Notes under the pieces: generated by a model
Database searches by the model: none
The model's input: the letters and a program-made list of their open reading frames with translations, nothing else
Told to the model about the DNA's origin: nothing
Assembly (NCBI GenBank): GCA_020205615.1
Contig: CM035168.1
Span: 2,249,830-2,313,829, forward strand
Length of the DNA: 64,000 bases
Source: Panax quinquefolius
Taxonomy: Eukaryota > Streptophyta > Magnoliopsida > Apiales > Araliaceae
Direction of reading: 5' to 3'
Shown here: positions 11,564 through 22,780 of the stretch, piece by piece
How the letters are laid out: each line of letters starts with the position of its first letter
Position numbering within the stretch: position 1 is the stretch's first letter
Made by a program: the position numbers and the translations under genes

Positions 11564-13410
11564 TGTTAGGTTTGTAATATTCATGAACGCAATCAAATTG
11601 CAAAAAAATAAGCGGAAACGTGAAAAATCAGAGTTTAAAAATTTTACAAACCATATACCCGGATCACCCTTTATGCACAATTATTAATTAAACGAAAAAG
11701 ATGAATAAGAAACATACCCTTGAAGATCCGAAACTTTCTCGTGTGCAAGTTCACCTCCAATTCTTTTCGCGTTCAACTTGAATCCACCGGGTTTGGTTCC
11801 TTCCTTTGATCAACGTTAGCCACCCAAGTGTTTGGCCTCTAGAGGTGATCCACCAAGGAATAATAAAGATTCAAAAAATGGGTGGTTGGCTAAACTCTAG
11901 TTTTTCTATCTCTATAAAAAAGAAGCGTCTTCTCCAACTCTTGGAATAACGTATCTTTGATATATGATATAAGACTCCTCTTATATAGATATCAAGTAAC
12001 TCTATTAAAATAAGGTATTATTTAATTAAACTCTTTTAATTAAATGGGCTCCCTAATTTTATTAGGGATAATTAATTAAACTCCTTTAATTAATTTTTCC
12101 TTCTAATCTTATTAGGAATAAATGAGAGTACTTATATTAAATTAATTCCTAAACTCTTTTAGAAATTAAAATAATAATAATAATTATAATAATATTAATA
12201 AGACTCTCTTATTAATTTATATTTAATATTTCTAAAATATTAAATAATAAATATTAAGCTATTTAATTTATTCTATCACCATAGATTAAATTAAATATAC
12301 ATAACAAATTATTACGATTATGCCATTAACTTCTTAAATAATTATTCTTCCTTTTATGGTGTGACCTTTGGTTTCTTCATATTAAACCGGTTGTGAATAA
12401 ATCAATTAGAAACGATTAATCTTATTTAAATAAATAAATTAAACAATTAATTTATTTAAATAAATAATATTTATTCTACAATAGGGATAAAGCCTTCCTA
12501 GCGATCAACGACTTTCCGGATAATATAGATTTCAACATTAATCATAAAAGAACCTTTCGAGTAAATAGTTATCAGACAATTCAATCCTTCCACCATACAA
12601 TGTCCCAATTAAATATAAGACATACTAATTACTGTCAAGTCTTATTTTATTTAATTATATGTATTTCGATCCTTAAACGCACAACACTAAATAATGCAAA
12701 TTAGAAACTCCTTTCTAATTTCATTCTGCTTAACAAAGGACTACCGGGTTGTCATTTATCGAATCACATAGACATTTCTCTTTAATAATAAGTGGTAGAT
12801 TCTTTATTGATCATACATTATCTCTATGTATAACTTATTATACCCAAGATACCTTTGATATACCCTAAGTCTTAAGGAATAAGTCAAAGTATAACTCATC
12901 ATACACAAGATACTATGATGATCTCGAAGTCCAAGGATCACTAGACTACTATCACTACAGAATTCCTATCGACATACACAGTAAAACTCCATTGTAGATT
13001 CCTTAAATGGCCAATGCTCAAATTGAAACTTATTCTCTAATAAAGCACCTACATACTTGCTTTTAGTGTCTCCACACAAATGATCACGAGATCAATCATC
13101 CTCATCCAATGAAAAGAACGAACGTATGTACTAATCTATCCCATTCACTAATCCCCAATTTAGTAATCCAATGATTGAGAACTATTTTAGTTTTAAGCTT
13201 TCTAGAATTTAGATCTCATTAGAATGATCATCATCATTATTCTAAAAGCGTTCTTAAAACTATGGGTTTATCACATATTATAAAACAACATCACGTAGAT
13301 AATTAAAAGCCTTTAATAAATTAATACTTTTATTAATAAATGAATAAGATTATTCTAAAAGATATCGCTTATCATCAAACACGACGGCCACGTAATGCGT
13401 ATTACTTTCA
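11564..13410 (-). repeat. Copia 5' LTR
   Basis: A direct repeat of 1847 bp, the partner of 4418-6269. Its inner edge abuts the complement of a tRNA primer-binding site. By eye the two copies differ by scattered substitutions and small indels, so the insertion is not very recent. A computed alignment would be needed to date it. Confidence 0.93.
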
Positions 13411-13751
13411 AATAAACCCGGCTTCCCGGAAGAACAAATGCCGATTTGGCCATCATTACCGCACATGTTCATCACAACATTTGGGAAAAACCATGTCCGA
13501 AAACAATCTTGAGAATTAGTAGGAGCTGAAAGGGGAATATTTGAGGATATTGACGATTTTCTTGATGATGCTGCTGGATTAGCCAAATATGATTGTGGCT
13601 GATTAGATGCAATCGTCAACGGCGGCAGCTCCAAGCCTACAATTGTTGGACTCCGGAATTCGTCTAGCCTTTGTTTTTGTAGTGTCTTGAGAGTTTGTTC
13701 AAGGGTTTGGGTGTAATTTATTGCTTCATCAACTATGCTGGACTTGTCCGT
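13411..13751 (-). pseudogene. ZOU: ZOU-like gene, exon 2, 5' portion
   Basis: The acceptor TTACAG precedes ACGGACAAGTCC, encoding TDKSSIVDEA, the loop and helix 2 of the bHLH. The frame stays open through a leucine-rich helix, a Ser/Pro-rich linker and the block CFRTWFFPNVVMNMCG. It then runs straight into the Copia LTR at 13410; bases 13411-13415 are the AATAA target duplication. Codons read past this point come from the LTR. Confidence 0.85.
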
Positions 13752-13949
13752 CTGTAATATAATAGCAAATTGTGGAATATATTATATGCACACACACACA
13801 CACATTAGATCCATGAAGCAAAACATTGTATTATGGAAAAATTCCAGTTCCATAAAATATAAATTTTTTTTTTAGTTGTTTCAAAAAAAAAAAACAAAAA
13901 AACAAAAAAAAAGAGTTTTTTAACAAAGATTTTAACAAAGTAGGGGACG

Positions 13950-13952
<3 letters not shown>

Positions 13953-14018
<66 letters not shown>
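13953..14018. repeat. (TA)n microsatellite, about 33 units
   Basis: An uninterrupted TA dinucleotide run inside intron 1 of the ZOU-like gene. Such tracts are length-variable and slip during sequencing. Confidence 0.95.
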
Positions 14019-14023
<5 letters not shown>

Positions 14024-14143
14024 GATCCAAGTGAAATACGTTAAATTATTAAGTCTGCTTTAACTAACGCTCATCTAAATTACCCAAAATTAGAGTTAAT
14101 GGGTGAGATAGCGCCTAATGTAAATAAAGGGAGTAATGGTAGT

Positions 14144-14778
14144 CATAAAAGAATTTGGGCAATTCGATTATCCTAATTATTCTCGTAAAATAAAATAAAA
14201 TAATAAATAATTATAAGAATAATCAAGAATTATTTTATACTTATCCTTATATTTATTAACAAAATAAGTATGTATAAGAATAATTACCGATTATTGTTTT
14301 ATGATTTTAATTATAAATAGAAATAATGATTGAGTTTATATATTTGAGTATGAATATAATATAAATTTAATCACTATTTTTTATTTATAATTAAAAATCA
14401 TAAGATGATAATCGATAATTATCCTTATACATAAGATTGAATTTATATTATATTCATTCTCAAATATATAAATTCAATCTTATGTATAAGGATAATTACT
14501 AATTATCATCTTATGATTTTAATTATAAATAAAAATATGATGAATTTATATTATATTCCTACTCAAATATATAAATTCAATCTTATGTATTTTATAATCA
14601 AGAATTATTCTTATACATACTTATTTTGTTAATAAGTATAAGGATAAGTATAAGGATAAGTATAAAGATAATTACTAATTATCATTATAATTATAATTAT
14701 CTTTATAATTATTTATTATTTTATTTTATTTTACGAGAATAATTAGGATAATCAGTAATTAAGCCAAATTCTTTTATG
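14144..14778. mobile_element. Foldback MITE in intron 1 of the ZOU-like gene
   Basis: The left end starts CATAAAAGAATTTGGG and goes on with ATTATCCTAATTATTCTCG; the right end is the inverted form. The arms pair over more than 70 bp, including the shared AAATAAAATAAAATAATAAA stretch, and the interior also pairs partly with itself around the ATATATTTGAGTA and TACTCAAATATAT motifs. It is non-coding. The superfamily is uncertain because no clear target duplication is visible. Confidence 0.7.
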
Positions 14779-15119
14779 TTGGAGTGTAAGAAATATTGCG
14801 CACCCATGTATAATGATCATCATCTAGAACCCCCTAATTATTTGGCTCAATAGCTAGGTTAACTAGTACTTAATTATGTCTTGTTCAATTTGAGCATATA
14901 TATTCTCAATTTTCTTTCTTATATTCATATGTAAGACTTTATTAATGACTGTATATACCTCAACAAATAGGTCTGTATTGATGCAAGTGTGGTTAGGAAA
15001 TAGGATATGTAGAAGGGTCGGAAAGATGTGAATTAAAACACACGAGATATGTAACATCACTAGTACGTACTCCATCTTAATTAAAGAGAAAGAAATGATT
15101 ACAAACATATGTATGATAC

Positions 15120-15428
15120 CTTAGGAGGCAGGTGCGGAAGCAAAGCATGAAGAGTAAAAAACATGTTCCTCATCTTCTTCCTCCTTTCCCTCTCCGTCCA
15201 TATATGTAAGTCTGAATCTGATTGTTCACCTTGGCCATCGCCGCCGTGACTAGCACTACTACCATCCTTTCCATTAGTTCCCTGCCCTTTTTTCCCTCGT
15301 TTCTGACCCATCACTGGTCTAGGATTAGGCGGCGGTTTCTTACCGGAGTTTTCCGAATTTGAACAGGCCCATAAATTACAACTTCCTAACAAGTTCTTCT
15401 CGTGACTTATTCCTTTTTTCTCAAACAT
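15120..15428 (-). CDS. ZOU: ZOU-like gene, coding exon 1 (basic region and helix 1)
   Basis: The exon has 103 codons from ATG at 15428; an upstream in-frame TTG is not a eukaryotic start. A low-complexity Gly/Ser/Lys-rich N-terminus leads into the bHLH starting near [17 protein letters not shown]. The exon ends with AAG followed by GTATCA, a good donor. The next exon resumes with the loop and helix 2, as expected for a bHLH intron. Confidence 0.85.
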
Positions 15429-15526
15429 TATCAATAGGGTTTGCTAATTTAAATGAGAACCTTCATGATCAGGGGAGTAGGTATGTATATATAAAATTGA
15501 AAGAGGAATAGAAATGGGGAAGAGTA

Positions 15527-15536
15527 GTATATATAG
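15527..15536 (-). promoter_or_regulatory. Likely TATA box of the ZOU-like gene
   Basis: On the minus strand this reads CTATATATAC, about 100 bp upstream of the ATG at 15428. No uORF analysis or transcript data support it. Confidence 0.5.
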
Positions 15537-16292
15537 TAAAGGTGGCAATTACTAGGTAGCTATTATATAAGAGTGGAGAAGCTTAAAGAGGTTTCGACTG
15601 CAAGAAAGGAAGACAACAAAATACAATCATGAGATAAATGGTTGTTATAATTATTCCTTGCGTCAAAACAAAATTAGCTGCCAAATCCCATGTCACACAT
15701 ACATAGGAATGAATAGCACCGTCAATATATACTTCTTGTACTTCATTAATTAACACTCTTCCATTTAATCACTCAAATGACATTTTTTCCTTTATTTATT
15801 TATTTTGTTTTTTATGATTTATAACTATAGTGTGTATTGAAGCATCCAACCCTCTTCTTCCATTTAATCATTCAACTGACATTGTTGATACTAAGTACGG
15901 GGAGCTTGTTCTAGATTGTAAAGAGAACGTTGAAGTTGGCAAACAAAATTAGGGCGAGATTTGAAGGATTGAATCATTCAAATTAAAATTAATTAGCAAT
16001 TTTAACAATGAGTTGAGTGGAGTAGTCTCTCAAGTTATATCTTACTAATTGCCAGATCTAAAACTTTATATATCAACAGTGTGTGGGATGGTAGATTTCA
16101 AACATGCAATACTTCACAAATCTCACATAACATTTAAGCTCATAAAAAATTATACTTGAATAACCTCAAAAGAGATCTATATTTGTTAGACCAATATGGA
16201 CTACTTTTCCCTGATTACCTAATGCTATCGGTTTAAGTTATTTTTTATTTATTTATTTTTATTGTCAAAAAATTTCATTAATTAATATCCAA

Positions 16293-16296
<4 letters not shown>

Positions 16297-16333
<37 letters not shown>
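16297..16333. repeat. (AT)n microsatellite
   Basis: A dinucleotide AT run of about 37 bp. Confidence 0.9.
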
Positions 16334-16336
<3 letters not shown>

Positions 16337-16652
16337 GTGACAAATTTATGAATTTTAAATAAGGCCACAACAGAATTACAAAGCATTTAGCACACATAAT
16401 TATTTCCAAGATTATGTGCTTGACTACTACCCTTAATTATAAATTTGATAAAATCAAGTGGCATTTAAGAAAGAAGTGGAAACTTAAAGGTTAAACATAT
16501 AAAAACACACACCCTAAAGACAGAAACGTACGTAAAACAGTGTAATGAAAACAGAATAATACAAAAATCATGCATCATCTCTATCGGCTGTTTTATTCAC
16601 ATCATGCTAGTCATATATATCTTCTTGTAATGTAATTAATATTTATATACTC

Positions 16653-16871
16653 GTACTCCGTCTGTTTCAACCCTCAAAATTAAAAACTCTTTCAATAAAA
16701 TTTTGTAGTAAAATGTTGTGATTTGTTTAATTTGCAATTAAATTCAATAAAATATTATGTTTAATAATTTTTATTGTATTTTTGGATATTCTATAATATG
16801 TTTAATGATTTTAAAATGAATTATAAAAATATATCTCTAATTTTTTTTTAAAAAAAAATGAGGGGAGTACT
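16653..16871. mobile_element. MITE with GTACTCC termini
   Basis: The left end reads GTACTCCGTCTGTTTCAA and the right end GAGGGGAGTAC, giving a short terminal inverted repeat about 219 bp apart around AT-rich non-coding sequence. Same broad class as the elements at 350 and 61273. Confidence 0.45.
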
Positions 16872-17292
16872 AACAATATGATCTCTCATGTCTCAACCAT
16901 TATAAAACTAAGATCTGACTCCTCTAGCTCTAGTCTAGAGTGAGTACTTGAAAATTTGGAATTCCTCAAATCGATCTCATCCTTTCATTAAAAATCAATG
17001 GTGAAACGATTACCAACTATCATTATTTTAATTTTATTAATTAATGAGATAATATCCATCTCACTAGACATGTCATTTACTCTTTCCTGCTTCTTATGGA
17101 TCAATCTTCCTTACATTTTGTCTCCAATAATAACCAATTACTGTTTATAAGAAATTGTTCTTCATTATTATTCCAATTTCAATCCTTCTCACATGGGTGA
17201 GGTGAATAAAACAATTGCAAATAATAGCCTCAAATAGATATATAATTTAACTTTTGAAGTCATAAAACTTCAAAATTGATTGACATAAAAAT

Positions 17293-19797
17293 TGTAACGT
17301 CCTAGAAAATCGAACCTTTGTAAATACTTTTAATAATGAATAAAATAATATTATTTATTATTATTACGTATGGATAAGACGAATGTCGTTCTATAACCTA
17401 GAAACGTTGGAATGTCGTAGTATTTTAACTACGTGGGAGAATTAAAGTGTTTGAATTTCTAAGACGAAAATAAAAGCTTTTCGAGAAATTTTTCGAAAAA
17501 TACTATTCATCGATTTCTGCTCGGGAACTATTTTTGAATTTTTGAGAAATACGTAATGTTATAATATCAAGGTGATATGGATTATGCAATAATAACCTAA
17601 GTATGAAAAATGTAATATTTCGCATGCGGACTTAATTTGGGAACGTTAGGTTTATTAAGCGTTAAAGGAAGAAAGTTGTAATCGTATGATGTGTATGCAT
17701 TGTACGAGATAATGAACGTAAGTATAATACGACGAATTATACTATTAAGAATAGAGAATGAAATAACGATATTATAATTAATATACTGAGCTAGCATACG
17801 AGAATTATAAGTGGTGTATATAGGTTAAGTTGTTAATTAAATGTAATGGACTTGTAGGATTATTAATTAATGATAGAAGTCCAATAGAAGGTGATACTCA
17901 AAGCCCAAGTGTTTGATAAATCATAAGTCCAATCTATTTGTAGCATAAGCCCAACAAGAAATTAGCTTGATTAGTTAACAAGCCCAATGACTAAGCCATG
18001 ATCCATGAACAATCCAAGTGTAAATGGGTAGACTTGATGGGCAAACAAATTATGTGATGAGCAAGAGTTGTGGCTAGCAAGTAGACTTGGATGTTAAGAA
18101 AAGAATAGTAAGGAGGTGGAGATTAAGGAGGTTTAACTAAGGAGGTGGGATGGCCTAAAGTCTATTATGCCCTCACTTTGAGTTGCCTATAAATAGAAGC
18201 TTGATTTTTCATTTGTTGGTTGTTTCATTTCATCCAACTCCTCTCAAGATTAAGTAACTTATTGGTTAGAGAGAATAAGCACATAAGTCAAGAATAAGTC
18301 AATCATCCTTTGATAATCTTCAAGGAAAAAAAGCACAAGTGCTTCTAGGGTAAGACTCATGTCTATTATATCTTTATCTCTTCTATGATAGGATTGATAG
18401 AGAAGTGGGATTGTTTGATAATAACATATAATAAGTTATTAATGAATGAACTTAAGCCAAATAAGTTGAATAATCAACTTGAACTTTAATAAGTTGCTAG
18501 AATCATGAAGAACTTATCATATGTTTGTCATATGATGTTATTATATTGAATATAGCATGAGAACATTGATTGATGGACTTAAGTTCATAGTAAGTCATAA
18601 GCATGAGGAATTGTAGTTCATAAGTTAAATAAGTCATTGACTTATGAGAATAAGTCAAAACCTACTTTGATTATAAGTTAGTGTAATATGTAACTTGTAA
18701 TGATCATATGTTGGTTAAAATCCATTTAGAATCATTAAGAATGTAGTTTTGCCGAAATTCACACGATTGGACGATAATCGTCGAATTCATGAAATTCTCG
18801 GAATGGAAGTCGTATTTTGTGTTTGAAATCGGAAACGTTGGTTTTCGATGGAGACAAATCATATTTGGCATTATAGAGTTGCGGACTCAAAAATGACCGA
18901 ATTCCGACTTAGAACAAAGAAACAAGCGTTGAACGTTCGCAAACGTTTATCGTTTTTGTTAAAAATTAACTCATAAGTGAAATTTTAGCAAACAAAGTCA
19001 AATAGATAAAATTCTTGCATGAACATATAGAGTGCATAATTTGTGAACTGTAGGCTTTTGAACGAGCCAATTCGGACATATAACGAAGAAGTTATGAGTC
19101 CGGGAGTTTCGTAAAATTTTTAAAAAATTGTAAATTATCTGAGGCACAGAGTTGGCGCCGTGGCGCCAACCCAAGGCCAAATGTGTGGCACCGCAGTCAG
19201 TAATAATGTCTAAGCACATCTAACTAACTCAAAGCCGCAGTAAGAAGATGATGAACAAATTATGGCGCCAGCAACATACCATGTCCGAAAAGCCGACATC
19301 GCTAACTCATGCATGAACGCGAGATTAAGAAGCGATGGGTGGGTGTAGCATATGCCAACCCTATTCAATGGATAGTAAAGAATGTTTTCAAGTACAGAAT
19401 GAAAGAAAACTTGTTAGTAATGAACTAAGATATAAACATAACATTGTTAAAGCATTGTAAGACACTTAAGTATGATAATTAAGAGTTAATAATCAATTGA
19501 AGATGAATGAAACGTGAATGACGTAATGAAAGCCGGAAACCCATAATAGTAGATCTAAGTCAGGATTTATATTGAGATGAAGGGTAAGATATAATAGTAT
19601 ACATACTTGATTATATATGACCTAATGTGGTACGTTATATGATCATGTATTGTAGAAACGTAGAGACTTAAAGTGTAATGTGTTAATAATCAAGATGGCG
19701 CATTTCAAGGCAAGTATTCTAACCCTTGTTCCAGTTCAGTCTGGACAAGTTTTGTAATTCATGTATTCTTTCACATGAAGTCTTGAATGATGAAGTC
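17293..19797 (+). repeat. Outer Tekay 5' LTR, left part
   Basis: Collinear with 42290-44802. It contains TATAAATA at 18188-18195, the likely LTR promoter. It stops at AAGTC (19793-19797), where the inner element begins, and continues at 35842. Confidence 0.93.
18188..18195 (+). promoter_or_regulatory. LTR TATA box (outer Tekay)
   Basis: TATAAATA, conserved at the matching position in the 3' LTR (43187-43194). It would mark transcription start about 30 bp downstream. Confidence 0.6.
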
Positions 19798-22766
19798 TGT
19801 CAGGAATAAGCATGTGAATGATATTCCTATTTACATATGATTTGATTATGACATATATATATATATATATATATATATTAATGAATATGCAAGTATGTTT
19901 GCATTAAGAAAAACTGTAAACTCCTTTGATAGATAATAGAAACATATGTGCAAGGACTTAGAATGAATTGATCAAATGTGTTAGGTTGATCCTACATAAG
20001 CAAAACAGCTTTGTAAAGTCCTTAAAAAGAAATGATGTATAAGGACTACAAATATAAAAAGATCAAGCATGTTAGGTTGATCTTATGATGTAATAGATAG
20101 GCTTATCTGATCGTCAAGCACTGCACCAGAAATCGTAGTCTGCCAGGAGAGTCATGGAAAACTCGAGAGCTATCGAGGCAGAATCGTAGTCTGCAAGATA
20201 GTAGATCTCGGAGTTCGTAGACTTCCAGGAGAGACGAGGAAGGATCGTAGTGTGTCGAGGAAAACTTCTTCAGGGCCGTAGTCTGCTAAGGAAGTCATGT
20301 TCAGAATCGTAGAGATAGCCTGCCTACGAGCCGACCGAGTATCTGCCAAAGCTAAGTAAAGAATCGTAGACTACACTTAGAGTCGTAGAGTCTACTAATC
20401 ATACCAGAGGCAGAGATCGTAGTCAAGCAAGATCAGCTGAAGACAACAAGCACAACGACAGAAATCGTAGAGTGTCAAGATCTGATCTCAGAGTCGTGGT
20501 ATCTGCACAGCCAAAGCTGAATCATAGAGTGCAGAACTAAGACCCCAACAGATGTGCTCACAATGCCAAGGCAGAATCGTAGAGCAAATACGATTCTCAA
20601 CGAATGAGCACTCCTAGAATATCCAAAGGAATGAAGCCTCTGGTTGGCACTGCATAGATACGTCCCACCAAAAGGAAACCAGAGAGCACTCAACGAATGG
20701 CATGCAAGCTAACAGAAGATCTAAGCACCAACCCAATCAGCATCAAGATTGAGTTGTGAAGCCATTCGAGATGAAGTCTTCCACAAGGAGATCAGAAGAA
20801 GACTTCTGTAACTGACTAAGAAAAGTCAGCAAGTGCAGTAGCTGTCAAGCAGACAGAAGACAACGATCTTGGAAGCAACCAGGATCGTAGTGTTTGCCAA
20901 ACAAAGAAAGAAATGATGGAGTGTACACGGAGATACTGGTTAGTCTCTCAAGAACAAGGCTAAAGTGATTAAGCATGGGTCAGTCCATTGATGATAGGTG
21001 AACGGGAGATCACAAGGAGAAAGCGAACTGAGCATGCTACAAATCTGAGATGTCTTGCTATTTAGAATGGACCATAACAAAGAGTTAAGTCATCAATATC
21101 TGAGAACAGTCGAGGCAAACAGAAGTATCAAAGCACTGCACAAGAGAAGGATGAGGTGTTTCACATGGAGATCCAATCAACACTCTTCAAAATCGTAGTG
21201 TTGTACGTTTCTACCAGTCAACAAGACACTACGATCAAGTCCATGAATACATGAATTAGAATCGTAGAGTTCGAATAGCTAAAGACTGAAGCATTGGCAA
21301 CGGTTCAATCTGAAGGGTAATATTCGAATAAGAGCTTATTGAGAGCATCGATGCAAGGACAACCTCTGATCGAGAAATCAGAAGGGTGAAATAAAGTCGT
21401 CGACCTGCCCAAGATATCAAAGTGATATATCTGACAGAGTTGGTGAAACAGCAGACTGCACTGTCAGGAAGTCAGAAAAAGATGTCATGTCACATCTGTA
21501 GTCTGCACCAAATAACTCGAGATCTGCGAGGCAATTTGAATAACTTCCAACGGCTACTTTCCAACGGGAAGATTGGGAAGTAGTATAAATCAACAGAGCT
21601 TCAAAGATCTACAGGGGCTGATGATTGTATTGTTGCAGAATTGTTGAGTTGGTGAATGCTATGGTTGACTCTACGAGTTCCACCAAAGATCAATAGAACA
21701 AGTCTCAGTGACAGTGAGACTACCAAGGTGGAAGTGAAGCAGCTTTGAAGAAGGACTCGTATAGATCAAAGCTTCACTCAATAAAGATGAGAATGCCACT
21801 AAAGATGGCAGCCAAGCTGAGAGCCGAGAAGGCCAAAAATATAGCATTCAGAAAAGTGGCTGAGTACAAAGAAGATCAAGAGAGCACTCTACAGATCACC
21901 AAGAACCGAAAATTTGGCCCGAACAAGTCTGTAACCATATCGCAAAGTTTCAAGAAGGGTTCGGATTTGCTAAGTGCCGATTTAAGACTACTAAAAGCAC
22001 AAAGACTTAGCAAACCCAGATGGTGATGGTGCACAACTGACATCAGATGGAGATAAGCTGAAGAGAGTAAAGATCAGCTGCACCAAAGAAGATGTGGTCC
22101 GGACTCGAAGCTGAAAGTAAAGAGGATCACACTAAGCTACTAAGTACAAAAGATGTTCATAGCTTAATGACATCTTAGCAGCTCAACACCAACAACAACA
22201 ACAATTACAACAACAAGAAGCCAGGGCCTGAGGGGTCCTTGTCCGGAGGGACTAAATGAAGTTCCAAGCCTACTAGGCTTGAAGAGTTCCTAGGGAACTA
22301 GAGAAGTTCTAAGGTCAGCGGCCTTGAAAGAGTTCTTAGTGAATCAAGTCCCAAGGTCACGGCCTTGAAGGAATCTTAGTGATTCAGGGTGCTGCCCTTC
22401 CTTAGTGGAAATCCTGCTAGTTGAAAGCAGAAGAATAGATTAGGAGCTTGAGTCTCTGAACCACTTAAAACCCCTTGTGTCTTTTACTTTATGTCATTTA
22501 CATTATGTACATTAACTGCTATAACTGCTATATATGTTATAACTGCTTACCACTGAACTAACTCTACGAACAATGTATGTATGATTATGAATATATCAAT
22601 GAATGGGATCTTTTACTTTTTTCACTGTGCTTGAAAAGATTCTTATGTTTGTCACATGCTAAATTATTAGCAATACAAAATAAATCAGAAAAGTATTGAA
22701 ATTAAAAAGGATCTATTCAACCCCCCCCCCCCCCCTTCTAGATCTATTGTACTCACTGAACTAACA
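19798..22766 (+). repeat. Inner element 5' LTR
   Basis: 2969 bp, near-identical to 32859-35836. It carries a dispersed ATCGTAG motif, a TATAAAT at 21584-21590 that may be its promoter, a series of AAGG...CCTT short inverted repeats at 22250-22380, and a run of C residues at about 22719-22735. A short frame near 21745 occurs in both LTRs and is not a gene. Confidence 0.93.
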
Positions 22767-22768
22767 AT

Positions 22769-22780
22769 TGGTATCGAGCG
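22769..22780 (+). other. Inner element primer-binding site (degenerate)
   Basis: TGGTATCGAGCG lies two bases inside the 5' LTR. It resembles the initiator-tRNA complement TGGTATCAGAGC with a small deletion. Confidence 0.6.

Larger units (their letters stand above)
4418..13410 (-). mobile_element. Complete Ty1-Copia LTR retrotransposon inserted in the ZOU-like exon
   Basis: LTRs lie at 4418-6269 and 11564-13410. Each starts TGTTAGG and ends TTTCA on the plus strand, giving TG...CA ends on the minus strand. The 5-bp flanks are identical (AATAA at 4413-4417 and 13411-13415). The primer-binding site is next to the right LTR and the purine tract next to the left LTR, so the element reads right to left, in the same direction as the host gene. 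The interior keeps a CCHC zinc knuckle near 8540 and reverse-transcriptase remnants near 7000. Many stops and frameshifts show it can no longer encode its own proteins. Confidence 0.95.
13752..15119 (-). other. Intron 1 of the ZOU-like gene
   Basis: GT-AG intron of 1368 bp separating the two halves of the bHLH domain. It contains a short CA run near 13793, a 66-bp AT microsatellite and a roughly 635-bp foldback element, listed separately. Confidence 0.75.
3473..15428 (-). pseudogene. ZOU: bHLH95/ZHOUPI-like transcription factor gene broken by a Copia insertion
   Basis: Three coding exons can be read: 15428-15120, exon 2 in two pieces (13751-13411 and 4417-4309), and 3568-3473 ending in TGA. 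Exon 1 carries the basic region and helix 1, with the H-E-R DNA-contact pattern (HIWTERERR), and stops after LLPHLPPK at a GT donor. Exon 2 resumes with TDKSSIVDEAINY, completing the bHLH, and later has the family block around FPNVVMNMCGNDG. Exon 3 encodes a tail ending EIVSWVFSY. In Arabidopsis, ZOU/bHLH95 acts in endosperm with ICE1-type partners to drive endosperm breakdown and embryo cuticle formation. Here a 9-kb Copia element sits inside exon 2, and exon 2 minus one duplication copy is 445 bp, one base beyond a multiple of three, so the frame fails even without the element. bHLH identity is very secure; ZOU orthology rests on the basic-helix and C-terminal motifs. Confidence 0.85.
15540..17287. 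other. Intergenic region between the ZOU-like gene and the retroelement nest
   Basis: AT-rich, with no convincing reading frame. It is presumably upstream regulatory sequence for the minus-strand bHLH gene in its proximal part. It contains an AT microsatellite and one MITE, listed separately. Confidence 0.5.

Noticed and set aside
21745..22026. Basic 93-codon frame MKKDSYRSKLHSIK...
   Set aside because: It lies inside the inner LTR and recurs at 34810 with a different end; no start context or domain supports a gene.
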